From contig NC_015278.1 of assembly GCF_000193205.1 (NCBI RefSeq), positions 930,001 through 994,000 of the forward strand: a DNA stretch of 64,000 bases, given 5' to 3'. Positions 19,301 through 26,266 of this stretch are shown one piece after another. The position numbers and the translations under genes are program-made. Numbering within the stretch: the stretch's first letter is position 1; each line of letters opens with the position of its first letter. The stretch is from Aerococcus sp. Group 1. Lineage in GTDB: Bacteria > Bacillota > Bacilli > Lactobacillales > Aerococcaceae. The notes under the pieces are model-generated. The model was given only the letters and a program-made list of their open reading frames with translations. It was not told the DNA's origin and searched no databases.

Positions 19301-20335
19301 AAGGTGACTGGTAAGACTACTCCAAATACCGATGTTGAAGTCAAGGATAAAGACGGAAACACCATCGGCACAGGAACATCAGATGACCAAGGTAACATTG
19401 ATCTCGATGTACCGAAACAAAATCCTGGCGACAAGGTAACCATCGTTCCAGGTAAGAAGGACAATCAAGGCAACTTTACGCCAGGCAATCCGGATGGTAA
19501 TGGCGAAACCGTTGTTAAAGAAACTCCACAAATTACCAATCCAGGGGCTGACAATGAGCCTGGTTCAGACCAAACTAAGGTCACAGGTAAGACAACTGTT
19601 CCAAATGCCAAAGTCGAAGTGAAAGATAAAGATGGCAAGACCATCGGCACTGGCACTTCCGATGAGAACGGTGATTTCACGATTGAAGTGCCTCGTCAAG
19701 GCAAGGGTGACACCATCACCATCATCCCATCCAAGGAATACACCAATCCAGATGGTTCTACCGAAACCCGGACGGGCGACCCTGTCGAAACCACTGTAAC
19801 TGGTCAAACACCAGCGGTTAAGGAAGACAAGGACATCTACCAACCGGAATACAAACCAGGCACAGGTCAACCCGGCACCAAGGTAGAAATCGGCGAACCT
19901 ATTTTCAAGGATGAAGAAGGTCAAGTGGTGACCCCACCAGCCGGCACCAGCTTCAAGCCAGGCGAAGGTGAAACGGGCATCACAGTAGATCCTGAAACAG
20001 GTGAAGTGACTGTCGACGTGCCTGAAGGGGCCAAAGCAGGCGACACGATTGAGAAAACAATCATCGTGACCTACCCTGATGGTTCAAGCGAAAGCGTCAC
20101 CGTTACCGTGACAGTCGAAGGCAAGGGCGGCAGCGGCGTGACACCTACGCCAACCCCAACTCCTGAACCACAACCCGAAGGCAAAGATGAGGTCAAGGAC
20201 GAGCCAGCGCCTGCCCAAGTGCATACCCAACTTCCTCAAACCGGCTCAGTTGCAGGGTTAGCACGCTCATTGGCTCTAGCTCTGATTGGAACGGGTTCCA
20301 TCCTGGCTTTAGGTAAAAAGAAAAAAGAAGACTAA
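13325..20335 (+). CDS. Adhesin 2, C-terminal part (repeats, calcium-type motifs, LPQTG)
   Basis: An open frame of 2336 residues from a GTG with no ribosome binding site, so probably not an independent gene; the frame is in fact open from about 13223. Order: rest of the first putative binding domain; a second copy of it (about 14400-15570) ending in a DIDGDGRPDE motif; linker and Ig-like modules; a DTDGDGQADKTDEDDDNDG segment resembling thrombospondin type 3 / calcium-binding motifs near 17275; a tandem 354-codon duplication (17699-19822), each unit with a He_PIG-like domain, an Asp-rich DTDKDGQPD motif and two small KVEVKDKDG-type Ig modules; a final Rib-like module; and LPQTG (codons from 20231), hydrophobic helix and KKKKED tail. 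Calcium binding is inferred from the motif only. Confidence 0.8.
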   Translation: MDTPSTYHFQADERLLPYIKGVGIYKLEDGDQGYSFNRQLDPKSQVFYNGLILHAKGGVAKTLPIANDGGLDGKYDQYYMDYNPRTGAGHFHLDPTNMDQFNHNSGEGYQPSALRVVYYLKDDVNINQLIPKSLDQRYVFDGFFLDEKGNYVANTEANITYNFGDFSGDPSPITNEGNPGVDDTSQTNPAEGDLPEPAKPEINYELAGQNRTVLLNTEVTAKDLAQNLTKTADGQAVDLPEGTKFSFADDEVTQSAIVELFEKDADGNDKLDADGNKISRGFFVDTSKLGQKEIKVVVELPRSSTSNLISGLVDVNKRPGESGQKVSEERFIPQSNEDSRNENSEGFFNNQVHQLADAITPETQAQNEIDVTISSLIHGIPSSSLETLKKWDYIIEFSDYLAKHITKVENGSGTEFERIVNRNGDKTNSWRMRAWGGAADNEALMTNTAIGAQYNYLAKVTLDSSIKSIIDETEQELGRPVTNGDFGSTSFIYNNANKAMIEGSYSSTFMKVNPTQYDEKVAADNVAKNPTFNNWFRLSGGEVSYKEGDEVSPYTGLTGDKMRGFVFDQIFAKQGGSSLNTAGATTNPIHYHYTVDQRLLPYIESAELYYVPNGKDYYNNSAVGFDKNYIPQAKVFFNGLDSRNDDFQSEFNRETGEGVFKLDPQNDTVSRIFNFNNSHLDPAAARIVYKLRDGVTAEDILKAYPDASFAFTGYLTLDSGPVVRNSNANVGYRISDIDGDGRPDEFQNDRLSNLSEEEKQLLSPIEKAIVNEGLTGTNANILVQSARDKDTSVHGVVNTGFSEADAPSVQAAIVNEDGSVTALGSSAVDPQSGEYSINTPEGTTLTQGQTILITLTTGGQVHSANYTTVGEGNPEVTAKVDVLDLKDINSDQRVAKGQDMTAVKVDQFVDAAGQVNPASTENGQVHFATVGTDGQTDTEELANQLSVRIATTDAQGNVTYQDLASAGLTYNPETGQVTGSPILPEGEEEHTYTIVVDAKNAKAGDATNRTFNVTVYSQASEYTPAYEAVDVIPGNKAETASPSFTDSKNQAATPALDSEAAYTAPETVDVEGTQVAVQVDPQTGVVTVDPAETAKVPGKAITVPVTVKYQDGSTDQANATINVTDPGFIDRTNDPDAPVPEGYKKVDLVAGQGVTPFEGGNKTYHVKEGTSIPADKIPELTAQAGYENPVWDNDPAQTVTADSPSRFTATASPAPEADTTAPSITVSAKDIQATEGQPIDPVSVTTDDPEATVTVDGLPDGLSYNPETQQIEGTVPAGTVQWADDQDEARDFSATVKAVDPAGNEATEPINVTVLRDTDGDGQADKTDEDDDNDGIPDTEDQASKTWDGLDAQTTDTTATNGQAVPENTKVVTPNKPGAKVSTPAPVDGLSVDENGNLVGTPTVDFQPGETEKVVEIPVEITSTGTGQKDDQGQPTDEAITRTVKVTVTNPNAGETPAESSVELTPKSQNALEGKDITPVTPQADNVPEGGNVKVTIDGQDTYPGLTVDPDSGQVTGQPQITDWAPEEETRTITVTAQVQDKDGNPVRDADGNPVTAESTITVYRDTDKDGQPDKDTGMPQDPNNPSVPGIDQGDKDDDNDGWTDQEEKDRGTDGKDENSFPRVTEPGAENTPGQDTTKVTGKTTPNTEVEVKDKDGNTIGTGTSDDQGNIDLDVPKQNPGDKVTIVPGKKDDQGNFTPGNPDGNAETVVKETPQINNPGAKNEPGSDQTKVTGKTTVPNSKVEVKDKDGNTIGTGTSDENGDFTIEVPHQDPSDKVTIIPSKDYNNPDGSTETRTGDLVETTVTEDTPAISETSVEVAPKSQNVLEGEDITPVTPQADNIPEGGNVKVTIDGQDSYPGLTVDPTTGQVTGQPEIKDWSPEEETRTITVEVSVLDKDGNPVKDQDGNPVAAESTITVYRDTDKDGQPDKDTGMPQDPNNPNVPGIDQGDKDDDNDGWTDQEEKDRGTDPKDESDFPKVTQPDAENKPGEDTTKVTGKTTPNTDVEVKDKDGNTIGTGTSDDQGNIDLDVPKQNPGDKVTIVPGKKDNQGNFTPGNPDGNGETVVKETPQITNPGADNEPGSDQTKVTGKTTVPNAKVEVKDKDGKTIGTGTSDENGDFTIEVPRQGKGDTITIIPSKEYTNPDGSTETRTGDPVETTVTGQTPAVKEDKDIYQPEYKPGTGQPGTKVEIGEPIFKDEEGQVVTPPAGTSFKPGEGETGITVDPETGEVTVDVPEGAKAGDTIEKTIIVTYPDGSSESVTVTVTVEGKGGSGVTPTPTPTPEPQPEGKDEVKDEPAPAQVHTQLPQTGSVAGLARSLALALIGTGSILALGKKKKED
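17699..19822 (+). repeat. Tandem 1062-bp duplication in adhesin 2
   Basis: Unit 1 spans 17699-18760 and unit 2 spans 18761-19822. Both run from S-V-E-(L/V) with PKSQN through DTDKDGQPDKDTGMPQ to the TETRTGD module. The DNA has diverged mainly at third positions, so this is older than the near-identical repeats in adhesin 1. Confidence 0.85.
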
Positions 20336-20360
20336 TCGTCACTGATTAGCTTCTCTTCCA

Positions 20361-20387
20361 GCACCTCGCTTAGCGGGGTGCTTTTTT
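20361..20387 (+). terminator. Rho-independent terminator after adhesin 2
   Basis: GCACCTCGC-TTA-GCGGGGTGC is followed by six T. Confidence 0.93.
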
Positions 20388-20403
20388 ATTAATAAAAGGC
20401 AAC

Positions 20404-20449
20404 AAAAAAAGTAGCTCAATCTAGAGAATGTAGATTGAGCTACTTTTAT
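20404..20449 (-). terminator. Terminator of the Wzy-like gene
   Basis: Perfect 13-bp arms GTAGCTCAATCTA and TAGATTGAGCTAC are flanked by an A run on the left (T run for the minus strand) and a T-rich stretch on the right. It could act in both directions but mainly serves the minus-strand gene ending at 20465. Confidence 0.88.
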
Positions 20450-20464
20450 TACCGATGTAATTTT

Positions 20465-21670
20465 CTATTCTTCTAATTGATTTGTCTTTTCCTTGGCGGT
20501 CTTAAGGAGATTGGGACCGACTAATACAATGGCCATCAGTAAGCCAGCGGTTTGGATCCAAAAGATGGTGACATCGGTTAGGCCATGGATTAATACCACA
20601 CTGAGCAAACTACAGATTAATGCCAGTTCGGGACGGATACTTGAATATCGCCGCATCTCATTGAGCATCTTTCCTAGCCGGTAAAGGGGATAGACCAGAA
20701 GGCTAGACCCGATGATACCGTAAGATAAGAGCGTATCTAGGAAAATATTATGAGCATGCTGGGTATACTTGGTGGTGTATTCACTGTAAACATGCATATA
20801 GGTTAAGGGACCTTGGCCAAACCAGACATTATCCTTAAAGGCCTGCCAGCCGGTTTGCCAGATGTCAAAGCGGTCGGAAAAGGCATAGGCCAAGTCGTCA
20901 AAGCGTGGCATAAGGCCCATCCCCCAAGCGATCAGTCCTAAGATACTGAGACCTAGTAGGGAGTAGATGGCGGTTTTCTTATAGCCAATCACATAAAAGA
21001 AAACATAAGAGGCCCCTATAATCACGATGGCACTGGTCCGGCAGCCAGTATAAACAATGGCCAGTAAATTACAAGCAATTAAAAAGAGACAGGTCAACTT
21101 TTTAGCCAAGTGTTTAGTAGTCTTCATCCGATACATGGCGATAACAATAAAGAATTCCAGCATCATGGCGAAATAATTTGGGTTAAAAAAGGTTGCTTCT
21201 ACCCGGTCGGGATGCACTTTGTTCATGGCAGGAGAAATAAAGGTATAGTCCCATTCTGAGATAATATTAAAGTGCTCTAAGAGAGTAAAAATAAAAATGA
21301 TAATACTTGCAATTAAAGTAATATTTACGATTTCGGACAGATAGTCAGGTCGAACCTGTTTCGTATAGTAAATCGAATAAAGAAGGGCAATTAATAAACC
21401 AACTGAGATCAGTCCACCTACCCAATTTTCATGTACAATAGAGATTAAAAAGGCATAAAAAGGGAAGGAAAATAAACTTGTGATTAAAGAGTCATTTGGC
21501 CAGTGTTTGACCGATAGCATTCCTGTTGCCAACAACAAGATAAAAACAACCCCAAAAACAACAAGGGTTATATAAAATGGAAAGAACAGGCTGACCAATA
21601 AGATGGTCATCAGTATGGATTGAATTGCTCCTGGTAAGAAGGCTTTGCCATCTTCTAGCAAGTAAGTCAC
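20465..21670 (-). CDS. O-antigen ligase / polysaccharide polymerase-like membrane protein (Wzy_C)
   Basis: An integral membrane protein of 401 residues with about 10-12 hydrophobic helices. Near residues 265-315 it carries the family hallmark: GQGPLTY, an extracellular loop, then HAHNIFLDTLLSYGIIG. Members of this family polymerise or ligate undecaprenyl-linked glycans, or transfer sugars to protein or teichoic acid. The start is GTG at 21670, the first possible codon after an in-frame stop, with only a weak AAGTAGG site; an internal ATG 20 codons later is possible. No glycosyltransferases or flippase genes lie nearby, so it is an orphan. Its position next to two giant surface proteins is suggestive but not evidence of joint function. 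Confidence 0.75.
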   Translation of the reverse strand: MTYLLEDGKAFLPGAIQSILMTILLVSLFFPFYITLVVFGVVFILLLATGMLSVKHWPNDSLITSLFSFPFYAFLISIVHENWVGGLISVGLLIALLYSIYYTKQVRPDYLSEIVNITLIASIIIFIFTLLEHFNIISEWDYTFISPAMNKVHPDRVEATFFNPNYFAMMLEFFIVIAMYRMKTTKHLAKKLTCLFLIACNLLAIVYTGCRTSAIVIIGASYVFFYVIGYKKTAIYSLLGLSILGLIAWGMGLMPRFDDLAYAFSDRFDIWQTGWQAFKDNVWFGQGPLTYMHVYSEYTTKYTQHAHNIFLDTLLSYGIIGSSLLVYPLYRLGKMLNEMRRYSSIRPELALICSLLSVVLIHGLTDVTIFWIQTAGLLMAIVLVGPNLLKTAKEKTNQLEE

Positions 21671-21776
21671 CTACTTTCAGAAAGAGTATCAATCCTTTAA
21701 ACTTTAGCCTAAATCAGCTTAAATTACAATCATTTTAAGCATCTTTAGCTAATTTTTTAAAATTATTTATAAGTGA

Positions 21777-21818
21777 TTGAGCGCTTTCGTTTTAGATCGA
21801 CAATAAACATGCTAGAAT
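21777..21818 (+). promoter_or_regulatory. Putative promoter of the C39-like gene, with a weak cre-like site
   Basis: A TGC-extended TAGAAT -10 (21813-21818) lies after TTTAGA (21791-21796). Just upstream, read on the minus strand, CGAAAGCGCTCA (about 21779-21790) resembles a CcpA cre site with two or three mismatches. Confidence 0.4.
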
Positions 21819-21845
21819 AAACTTATATAGAAAGAGGCGAGTAGA

Positions 21846-22400
21846 ATGACAGATTGGAAAGGCTTGGATCCCAAGGCGTTTAATCGCTATCGCTCCTGGA
21901 AGAACTCTAGCAGTCCAGGAATTTGTGGATCCTACTGCTGTAGTGTGCTGGTACATTATCATACCCTCAAAGACACCGGGGTCGACTTAGATAAGGACAC
22001 TTTAGTAGCAGGTTTTAAAGAAATTGTTGATGATAAGCGACCTTATCGCGGAAGTTTTATTTGGGATATCGCCTTAGCTTTATCCATGTTCTGTGAAAAG
22101 ATGCCTTATCAAGTCAAGGCGGGGTTACTAACTGAGATTAATTTACCAGATTTGATCGACCAGGGTTTTGGGCCATTTATTGTGGGCCTCCAAAAACCGC
22201 TAAAAAGTAGCTATGGCAACCATTGGATTGTGGTATACGCCTACAGATATAACCAAGCTGGCCAACTCTTCTACCTTGCCTATGATAACCAAGGACGTAG
22301 TCAGGTTGAAGTTCCTGCTAGTCAAAGCTTAACCTACTGTTATTTAGCAGCTGAGGAAGAAGTGACGGCCGATGTCTATATTAGTGATGCAGAAAAATAA
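21846..22400 (+). CDS. Putative papain-fold (C39-like) cysteine peptidase, cytoplasmic
   Basis: 184 residues, with no signal peptide or membrane helix. I do not recognise a named family member. It shows the ordered triad of papain-fold enzymes: a Cys-rich turn ICGSYCC (Cys27, 31, 32) at the start of a helix, GNHWIVVYAY with His126, and YDNQG with Asp147/Asn148. This order and spacing resemble peptidase C39-like proteins. The start ATG follows AGAGGCGAG. It lies 115 bases upstream of glutathione reductase on the same strand with no terminator between, so co-transcription is likely. Many lactobacillal glutathione-related genes travel with peptidases, but a role in thiol or glutathione metabolism here is only a guess. 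It could also be a transglutaminase-like or inactive relative. Confidence 0.55.
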   Translation: MTDWKGLDPKAFNRYRSWKNSSSPGICGSYCCSVLVHYHTLKDTGVDLDKDTLVAGFKEIVDDKRPYRGSFIWDIALALSMFCEKMPYQVKAGLLTEINLPDLIDQGFGPFIVGLQKPLKSSYGNHWIVVYAYRYNQAGQLFYLAYDNQGRSQVEVPASQSLTYCYLAAEEEVTADVYISDAEK

Positions 22401-22515
22401 AACAGTTGCAAAGAAAACAAGGCATTGACTTTATTCCATGTCGGGCTTATCAAGCTCATGAAGCCGTTAAAGAAGCTCAAGAGAAGCGTCGTTTTCTAGG
22501 AAAGGATTTTAACGA

Positions 22516-23868
22516 ATGGAAAGATTTGATTATATAGTTATCGGTGGGGGCAGTGCTGGGATTGCTTCTGCTAACCGGGCCGCTGAATATGGAGCTAAGA
22601 CCCTTATCATTGAAAAAGATGAAGTTGGTGGTACCTGTGTCAACCGGGGCTGTGTCCCTAAAAAGGGCATGTGGTACGGGGCACATATTCTGGAATTACT
22701 AAGAGACTATGCCCTTGATTACGGCATTGACGCGCCCTTGAAGAACTTTGATTTTCAAACTTTGAAAAAACACCGGGATGAATATATTGACCGGGTTCAT
22801 AATTCTTATTTCAAGGGCTTTGAAAGCCGGGGAACCCATTATAAAAAGGGTTATGCTAAGTTTGTTGAAGACCATATTGTCGAAGTCGATGGCGAACAAT
22901 TTTACGGCGAACATATTAGTGTACTCACTGGTGGCCGGCCTGCCTTACCTGAAGGCATTCCTGGCATTGACTTAGTGGATGTGAGTGATGATGTCTTTAA
23001 CTGGGACGACCTACCAGACTCCTTACTGATTGTAGGCGCTGGTTATATCGCTGTAGAAATGGCCGGTATGTTGCAAGAATTTGGGGTTGATGTAACGCTA
23101 GCCGTTCGTCATGAAACGCCTCTCCGCCACTATGAAGCTAAAATTACTGAATCCTTAATGGAAAATATGAAGAAACAGGGTATTACCGTACTCAGCAACC
23201 ATAATGTAACTAAAATTGAGAAAACGGCAGACGGGACCTTTAAAACCACTTTCAAAGAAGATGATGAAGTCCTTAGCGACCGGGTACTTTATGCCATTGG
23301 TCGTCAACCGAACACGGAAAATATTGGCCTAGAAAACACCTCTATCGAGTTAACCGATAAGGGTTACATCAAGGTCGATGACTACCATAATACGACCGCA
23401 GATAAGGTCTATGCCTTCGGTGATGTGATTGGTAAAGTGGAATTAACCCCAGTAGCTATTAAGGTAGGGCGGACCCTATCAGATCATCTATTTAATGGTC
23501 AAGAACCATTCTATTTAGACTATAATATGGTGCCTTCCATTGTTTTTGCCCACCCACCAATTATTACCATGGGCTATACCGAGGAAGCGGCTAAGCAAGC
23601 CTTTGAAGGACAAAAGATTACCACTTATGACACCAACTTTACCTCAATGATTTCAGGAATGACCTCTAACCGGGAAAATATTTATATGAAGTTGGTCTGC
23701 CTAGGAGATGAGGAAAAAATCATTGGTCTCCATGGGATTGGTTTTGGTGCTGATGAAATGTTACAAGGCTTTGCAGTGGCTATCTCGATGGGGGCGACTA
23801 AGAAGCAATTTGATCAAACCATTGCCCTCCATCCAACTGGAGCGGAAGAATTTGTTACTATGCGTTAA
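22516..23868 (+). CDS. gor: Glutathione reductase
   Basis: An NADPH-dependent flavoenzyme that reduces glutathione disulfide to glutathione in the cytosol. At 450 residues it is full length. It has an FAD-binding GGGSAG motif at 10-15, the redox-active disulfide GGTCVNRGCVPKK (Cys41, Cys46), an NADPH-binding Rossmann motif GAGYIAVEMAG near 175, the second FAD motif YAFGDV near 299, and the C-terminal HPTGAEEFVTMR signature, which marks glutathione reductase rather than dihydrolipoamide dehydrogenase. The ATG follows AGGAAAGG. No glutathione synthesis gene is present in the window, so glutathione may be imported. It probably helps the cell survive its own peroxide (see glpO). Confidence 0.9.
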   Translation: MERFDYIVIGGGSAGIASANRAAEYGAKTLIIEKDEVGGTCVNRGCVPKKGMWYGAHILELLRDYALDYGIDAPLKNFDFQTLKKHRDEYIDRVHNSYFKGFESRGTHYKKGYAKFVEDHIVEVDGEQFYGEHISVLTGGRPALPEGIPGIDLVDVSDDVFNWDDLPDSLLIVGAGYIAVEMAGMLQEFGVDVTLAVRHETPLRHYEAKITESLMENMKKQGITVLSNHNVTKIEKTADGTFKTTFKEDDEVLSDRVLYAIGRQPNTENIGLENTSIELTDKGYIKVDDYHNTTADKVYAFGDVIGKVELTPVAIKVGRTLSDHLFNGQEPFYLDYNMVPSIVFAHPPIITMGYTEEAAKQAFEGQKITTYDTNFTSMISGMTSNRENIYMKLVCLGDEEKIIGLHGIGFGADEMLQGFAVAISMGATKKQFDQTIALHPTGAEEFVTMR

Positions 23869-23891
23869 GCGTGTTTACTATTTTTTATGAG

Positions 23892-23916
23892 GCTGGGAGA
23901 AAATCCCAGCTTTTTT
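23892..23916 (+). terminator. Rho-independent terminator after gor
   Basis: GCTGGGA-GAAAA-TCCCAGC is followed by six T. Confidence 0.92.
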
Positions 23917-23920
23917 GCTT

Positions 23921-23949
23921 TTGATTCAAGTGGGCTTGGATGGTAATAT
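23921..23949 (+). promoter_or_regulatory. Putative promoter of the TetR gene
   Basis: TTGATT (23921-23926) and TAATAT (23944-23949) lie 17 bases apart, 40 bases before the chosen start codon. Confidence 0.5.
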
Positions 23950-23988
23950 AAATAGAACATGAGCAATAGTCTGGGAGGGAGGTATTCT

Positions 23989-24561
23989 GTGGTTAATCGC
24001 AAAGTCAGTTCAAGTCAAGAAATTTTAAAAGTCGCCTTACAATTGGTCCAAGAAGAGGGGATCCAAGCAGTCAATATGCGCCGTTTAGCCAAGCGCTGTC
24101 AAATATCTTTAGGGGTTTTATATAACTACTTTGAAGATAAGAATGACTTATTGTTGCAAACTGTGGCAGCAGTCTGGCGGGATATTTTAATTCCTAATCA
24201 ATCAGAACATCTCAATCGGTCCAGCCAGCCCTTATCTCAAGCCTTTTTGACTCTTTACCAGTTATTGGCTGCGGGGGCCAAGAAGTACCCCCATTTCTTC
24301 TCCCAACATACCTTGGTCTTTTCTCAGTCACAAAAGGGGAAAGCCAATGCCCAAATGGATCGCTACATCAAACATTTAAAAGGCTATCTCCTCCAGTGCT
24401 TAGAAGACGATCCGGCTATTCGCAACCTGGCCTTTGAAAAACACTCAGCAGACCAAGTGGTTGACTTTCTTTTTGCTATCTTTATTAATCAAGTGATGCA
24501 GGGAAAGCTGGATATGGAGCTCTTCACTGACTTTATCGATCGTTATCTTTATGACCATTAA
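23989..24561 (+). CDS. TetR/AcrR family transcriptional regulator
   Basis: A predicted DNA-binding repressor of 190 residues. The GTG at 23989 is preferred over an in-frame ATG at 23959 because GGGAGGGAGG lies just before it (23973-23982). The N-terminal TetR helix-turn-helix covers about residues 8-55 (ILKVALQLVQEEG, then MRRLAKRCQISLGVLYNYFEDKNDLL). The C-terminal ligand domain is not recognisable, and its inducer is unknown. It has its own promoter and a terminator and faces the HdeD-like gene end to end. TetR regulators often control a neighbour or themselves, but no operator palindrome was identified with confidence. Confidence 0.85.
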   Translation: MVNRKVSSSQEILKVALQLVQEEGIQAVNMRRLAKRCQISLGVLYNYFEDKNDLLLQTVAAVWRDILIPNQSEHLNRSSQPLSQAFLTLYQLLAAGAKKYPHFFSQHTLVFSQSQKGKANAQMDRYIKHLKGYLLQCLEDDPAIRNLAFEKHSADQVVDFLFAIFINQVMQGKLDMELFTDFIDRYLYDH

Positions 24562-24602
24562 AAAAGCGGACTTTACTTTTTTAACCGTAAAGTCCGCTTT
24601 TA
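24561..24602 (+). terminator. Bidirectional terminator between TetR and HdeD-like genes
   Basis: Arms AAAAGCGGACTTTAC and GTAAAGTCCGCTTTT with a ten-base loop. The A and T flanks let it serve both converging genes. Confidence 0.92.
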
Positions 24603-24628
24603 AGTTCATCACATTTTGTTATCAAATA

Positions 24629-25150
24629 CTATAGGGCCCGGATAATGTGGGCAATACCGGAGAATAAGAAGTAAGCCCCAATCAGGAAGACTACTGTAAA
24701 GTAGGCGGATAGGGGATTGAAGAAGATCGAAATAGCAACGATAATCCCAACAATACCTAGGAAAATGGAGAGGCCTCTGCCAACTGGACTCACAAAACCA
24801 ACCAGGGAGCTGGAAGTTAAGAGCCCAATTCCTTCAGAAATAAACCAAATGGCTACTAGGAATGGAATGGTGAGGAAACCGATTTCCACATTGAAAAATA
24901 AAATAACCCCGATAATTAAATTTAAAATGCCCACAATTAACATGACCGTATAATTTTGATCACTAACTTGTCGTAATTGATGGCGAGTATAGAGGTTCAC
25001 GATTCCAGAAACAATCGCCCCAGCGGCATAAAAGTAAATTAAGCTCACTAGACTCACTGCTGGATTTCTAAAACTAATAATGGCCAGGATAATAAATAAA
25101 ATCCCTACAATGAGTTCGCCCCATTTTACGCCCTGTTGATTTTCATTCAT
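24629..25150 (-). CDS. HdeD-like DUF308 membrane protein
   Basis: A small integral membrane protein of 173 residues with six predicted transmembrane helices in three pairs, the DUF308/HdeD pattern. The start at 25150 (MNENQQGVKWGEL) is chosen because AAAGGAGA lies seven bases upstream; the longer frame adds 27 residues without a site. HdeD proteins are linked to acid stress in enterobacteria, but for Gram-positive members the role is not established, so no function is asserted. The gene stands alone between a TetR gene and a divergent dehydrogenase gene. Confidence 0.75.
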   Translation of the reverse strand: MNENQQGVKWGELIVGILFIILAIISFRNPAVSLVSLIYFYAAGAIVSGIVNLYTRHQLRQVSDQNYTVMLIVGILNLIIGVILFFNVEIGFLTIPFLVAIWFISEGIGLLTSSSLVGFVSPVGRGLSIFLGIVGIIVAISIFFNPLSAYFTVVFLIGAYFLFSGIAHIIRAL

Positions 25151-25336
25151 TCTATCGTCTCCTTTGTCAAAATATTTTGTCAACTTATTTTTGAATATAA
25201 TAACCTTATCAAAAATAAACAATAAGATCAAAGAATTGGCTCATTGCATACCATTAGCTAAGCTAAGAGCTAAATGACTAAGTCAATGGTAAACTATTAA
25301 TAGAAAAAATTTTTTTAGGAGAAAGGGTGTTGTTCG

Positions 25337-26197
25337 ATGAAAATCGGTTTTATCGGCTTAGGAGTCATGGGAAAATCCATGGCCAGTCATTTAATCCAGG
25401 CAGGGTATGCTCTTAATGTTTATAACCGAACCAAGAAAAAAGCCCAGCCCTTAATTGACTTGGGGGCTCAGTGGCTTGATTCACCAAGTCAGATCGCTGA
25501 ACAATCTGATTTAGTGTTCACTATTTTAGGCTACCCGCACGATGTCGAGGAAGTTTACCTAGGGGAAGCAGGGCTCTTTTCAGCTTGCCGGTCCGGGCAA
25601 ATCTTTGTCGAAATGACCACTTCAAGTCCAGGGCTAGCGGTTAGACTCTATCGAGAAGGTCAAGCACTTGGCGTGAGCGTTTTAGATGCGCCGGTAACGG
25701 GAGGAGACATTGGTGCCCAAGAAGGGCGCTTAACGACTTTAGTTGGCGGGGATGAAGAAATTTTAGGTCAAATCAAACCCATTTTAGCTAATTTTTGCCA
25801 GCAGATTGAATTTTTCGGTCCAGCTGGTAAGGGCCAAGACGCTAAGATGGCCAACCAAATTATGATTGCAGGGACCATGACAGGGATGTGTGAGGCCTTG
25901 GCCTATGCAAAAAATAATGACTTGAATTTAGACCAAGTCATTAAAACTTTAAATAGTGGGGCAGCTGCTAATTTTTCCCTGGAACAATATGGCCCCCGTA
26001 TTCTTAAGGAAGACTACAGCCCGGGATTCTTCGTTAAACACTTTATCAAAGACCTGAGAATTGCCCTTGAAGTCGCAGAAAAAGAAAACCTCAAACTCCC
26101 TGGAACCCAACTGGCTTATGACCTCTATCAAAAACTGGCCCATCAATTTAGTGAAGATGATGGAATCCAAGCCTTGATTAAATTGTGGTGGGGCTAG
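25337..26197 (+). CDS. NAD(P)-dependent beta-hydroxyacid dehydrogenase
   Basis: A cytosolic oxidoreductase of the 3-hydroxyisobutyrate / tartronate semialdehyde / 6-phosphogluconate dehydrogenase superfamily, 286 residues. The N-terminal Rossmann fold has GFIGLGVMGKSMA at about 4-16. The substrate motif DAPVTGGDIGAQEG is near 119-132. The catalytic Lys lies in GKGQDAKMANQI near 175 (the K of AKMANQ), and an all-helical C-terminal domain follows. The real substrate (3-hydroxyisobutyrate, tartronate semialdehyde, succinic semialdehyde or other) cannot be told from sequence. The upstream AGGAG is unusually far (about 15 bases) from the ATG. A TACCATT / AATGGTA inverted repeat lies at 25247-25293 upstream. 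Confidence 0.85.
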   Translation: MKIGFIGLGVMGKSMASHLIQAGYALNVYNRTKKKAQPLIDLGAQWLDSPSQIAEQSDLVFTILGYPHDVEEVYLGEAGLFSACRSGQIFVEMTTSSPGLAVRLYREGQALGVSVLDAPVTGGDIGAQEGRLTTLVGGDEEILGQIKPILANFCQQIEFFGPAGKGQDAKMANQIMIAGTMTGMCEALAYAKNNDLNLDQVIKTLNSGAAANFSLEQYGPRILKEDYSPGFFVKHFIKDLRIALEVAEKENLKLPGTQLAYDLYQKLAHQFSEDDGIQALIKLWWG

Positions 26198-26266
26198 TAC
26201 AAATACAGTTATTTTAAAACTTTATTAATTATATTGATAGGGTGAGTTAGAAAGGAGAACGCTTAT

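Larger units (their letters stand above)
12012..20335 (+). pseudogene. Adhesin 2, whole gene, interrupted by a frameshift in a G6 run
   Basis: A YSIRK signal at the start and LPQTG at the end belong to one gene that is read in two frames. Frame 1 runs from 12012 to the stop at 13391. The frame that continues to 20335 is open from just after a TGA at 13220. Adding one G to the run at 13223-13228 makes the reading EGGTYNPHTGQF, which then matches the second copy of the same domain (YKEGDEVSPYTG around 14960) through to ERLLPYI / QRLLPYI. With G7 (or G4) the product would be about 2774 residues. As sequenced it is off. The cause may be phase variation, fixed mutation or a homopolymer sequencing error. 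Confidence 0.8.

Noticed and set aside
22403..22552. Open 45-codon stretch between the C39-like gene and gor (reading GIDFIPCRAYQAHEAV)
   Set aside because: It looks protein-like, but it has no ribosome binding site, overlaps the gor start and matches nothing I recognise; it could be a gene remnant.
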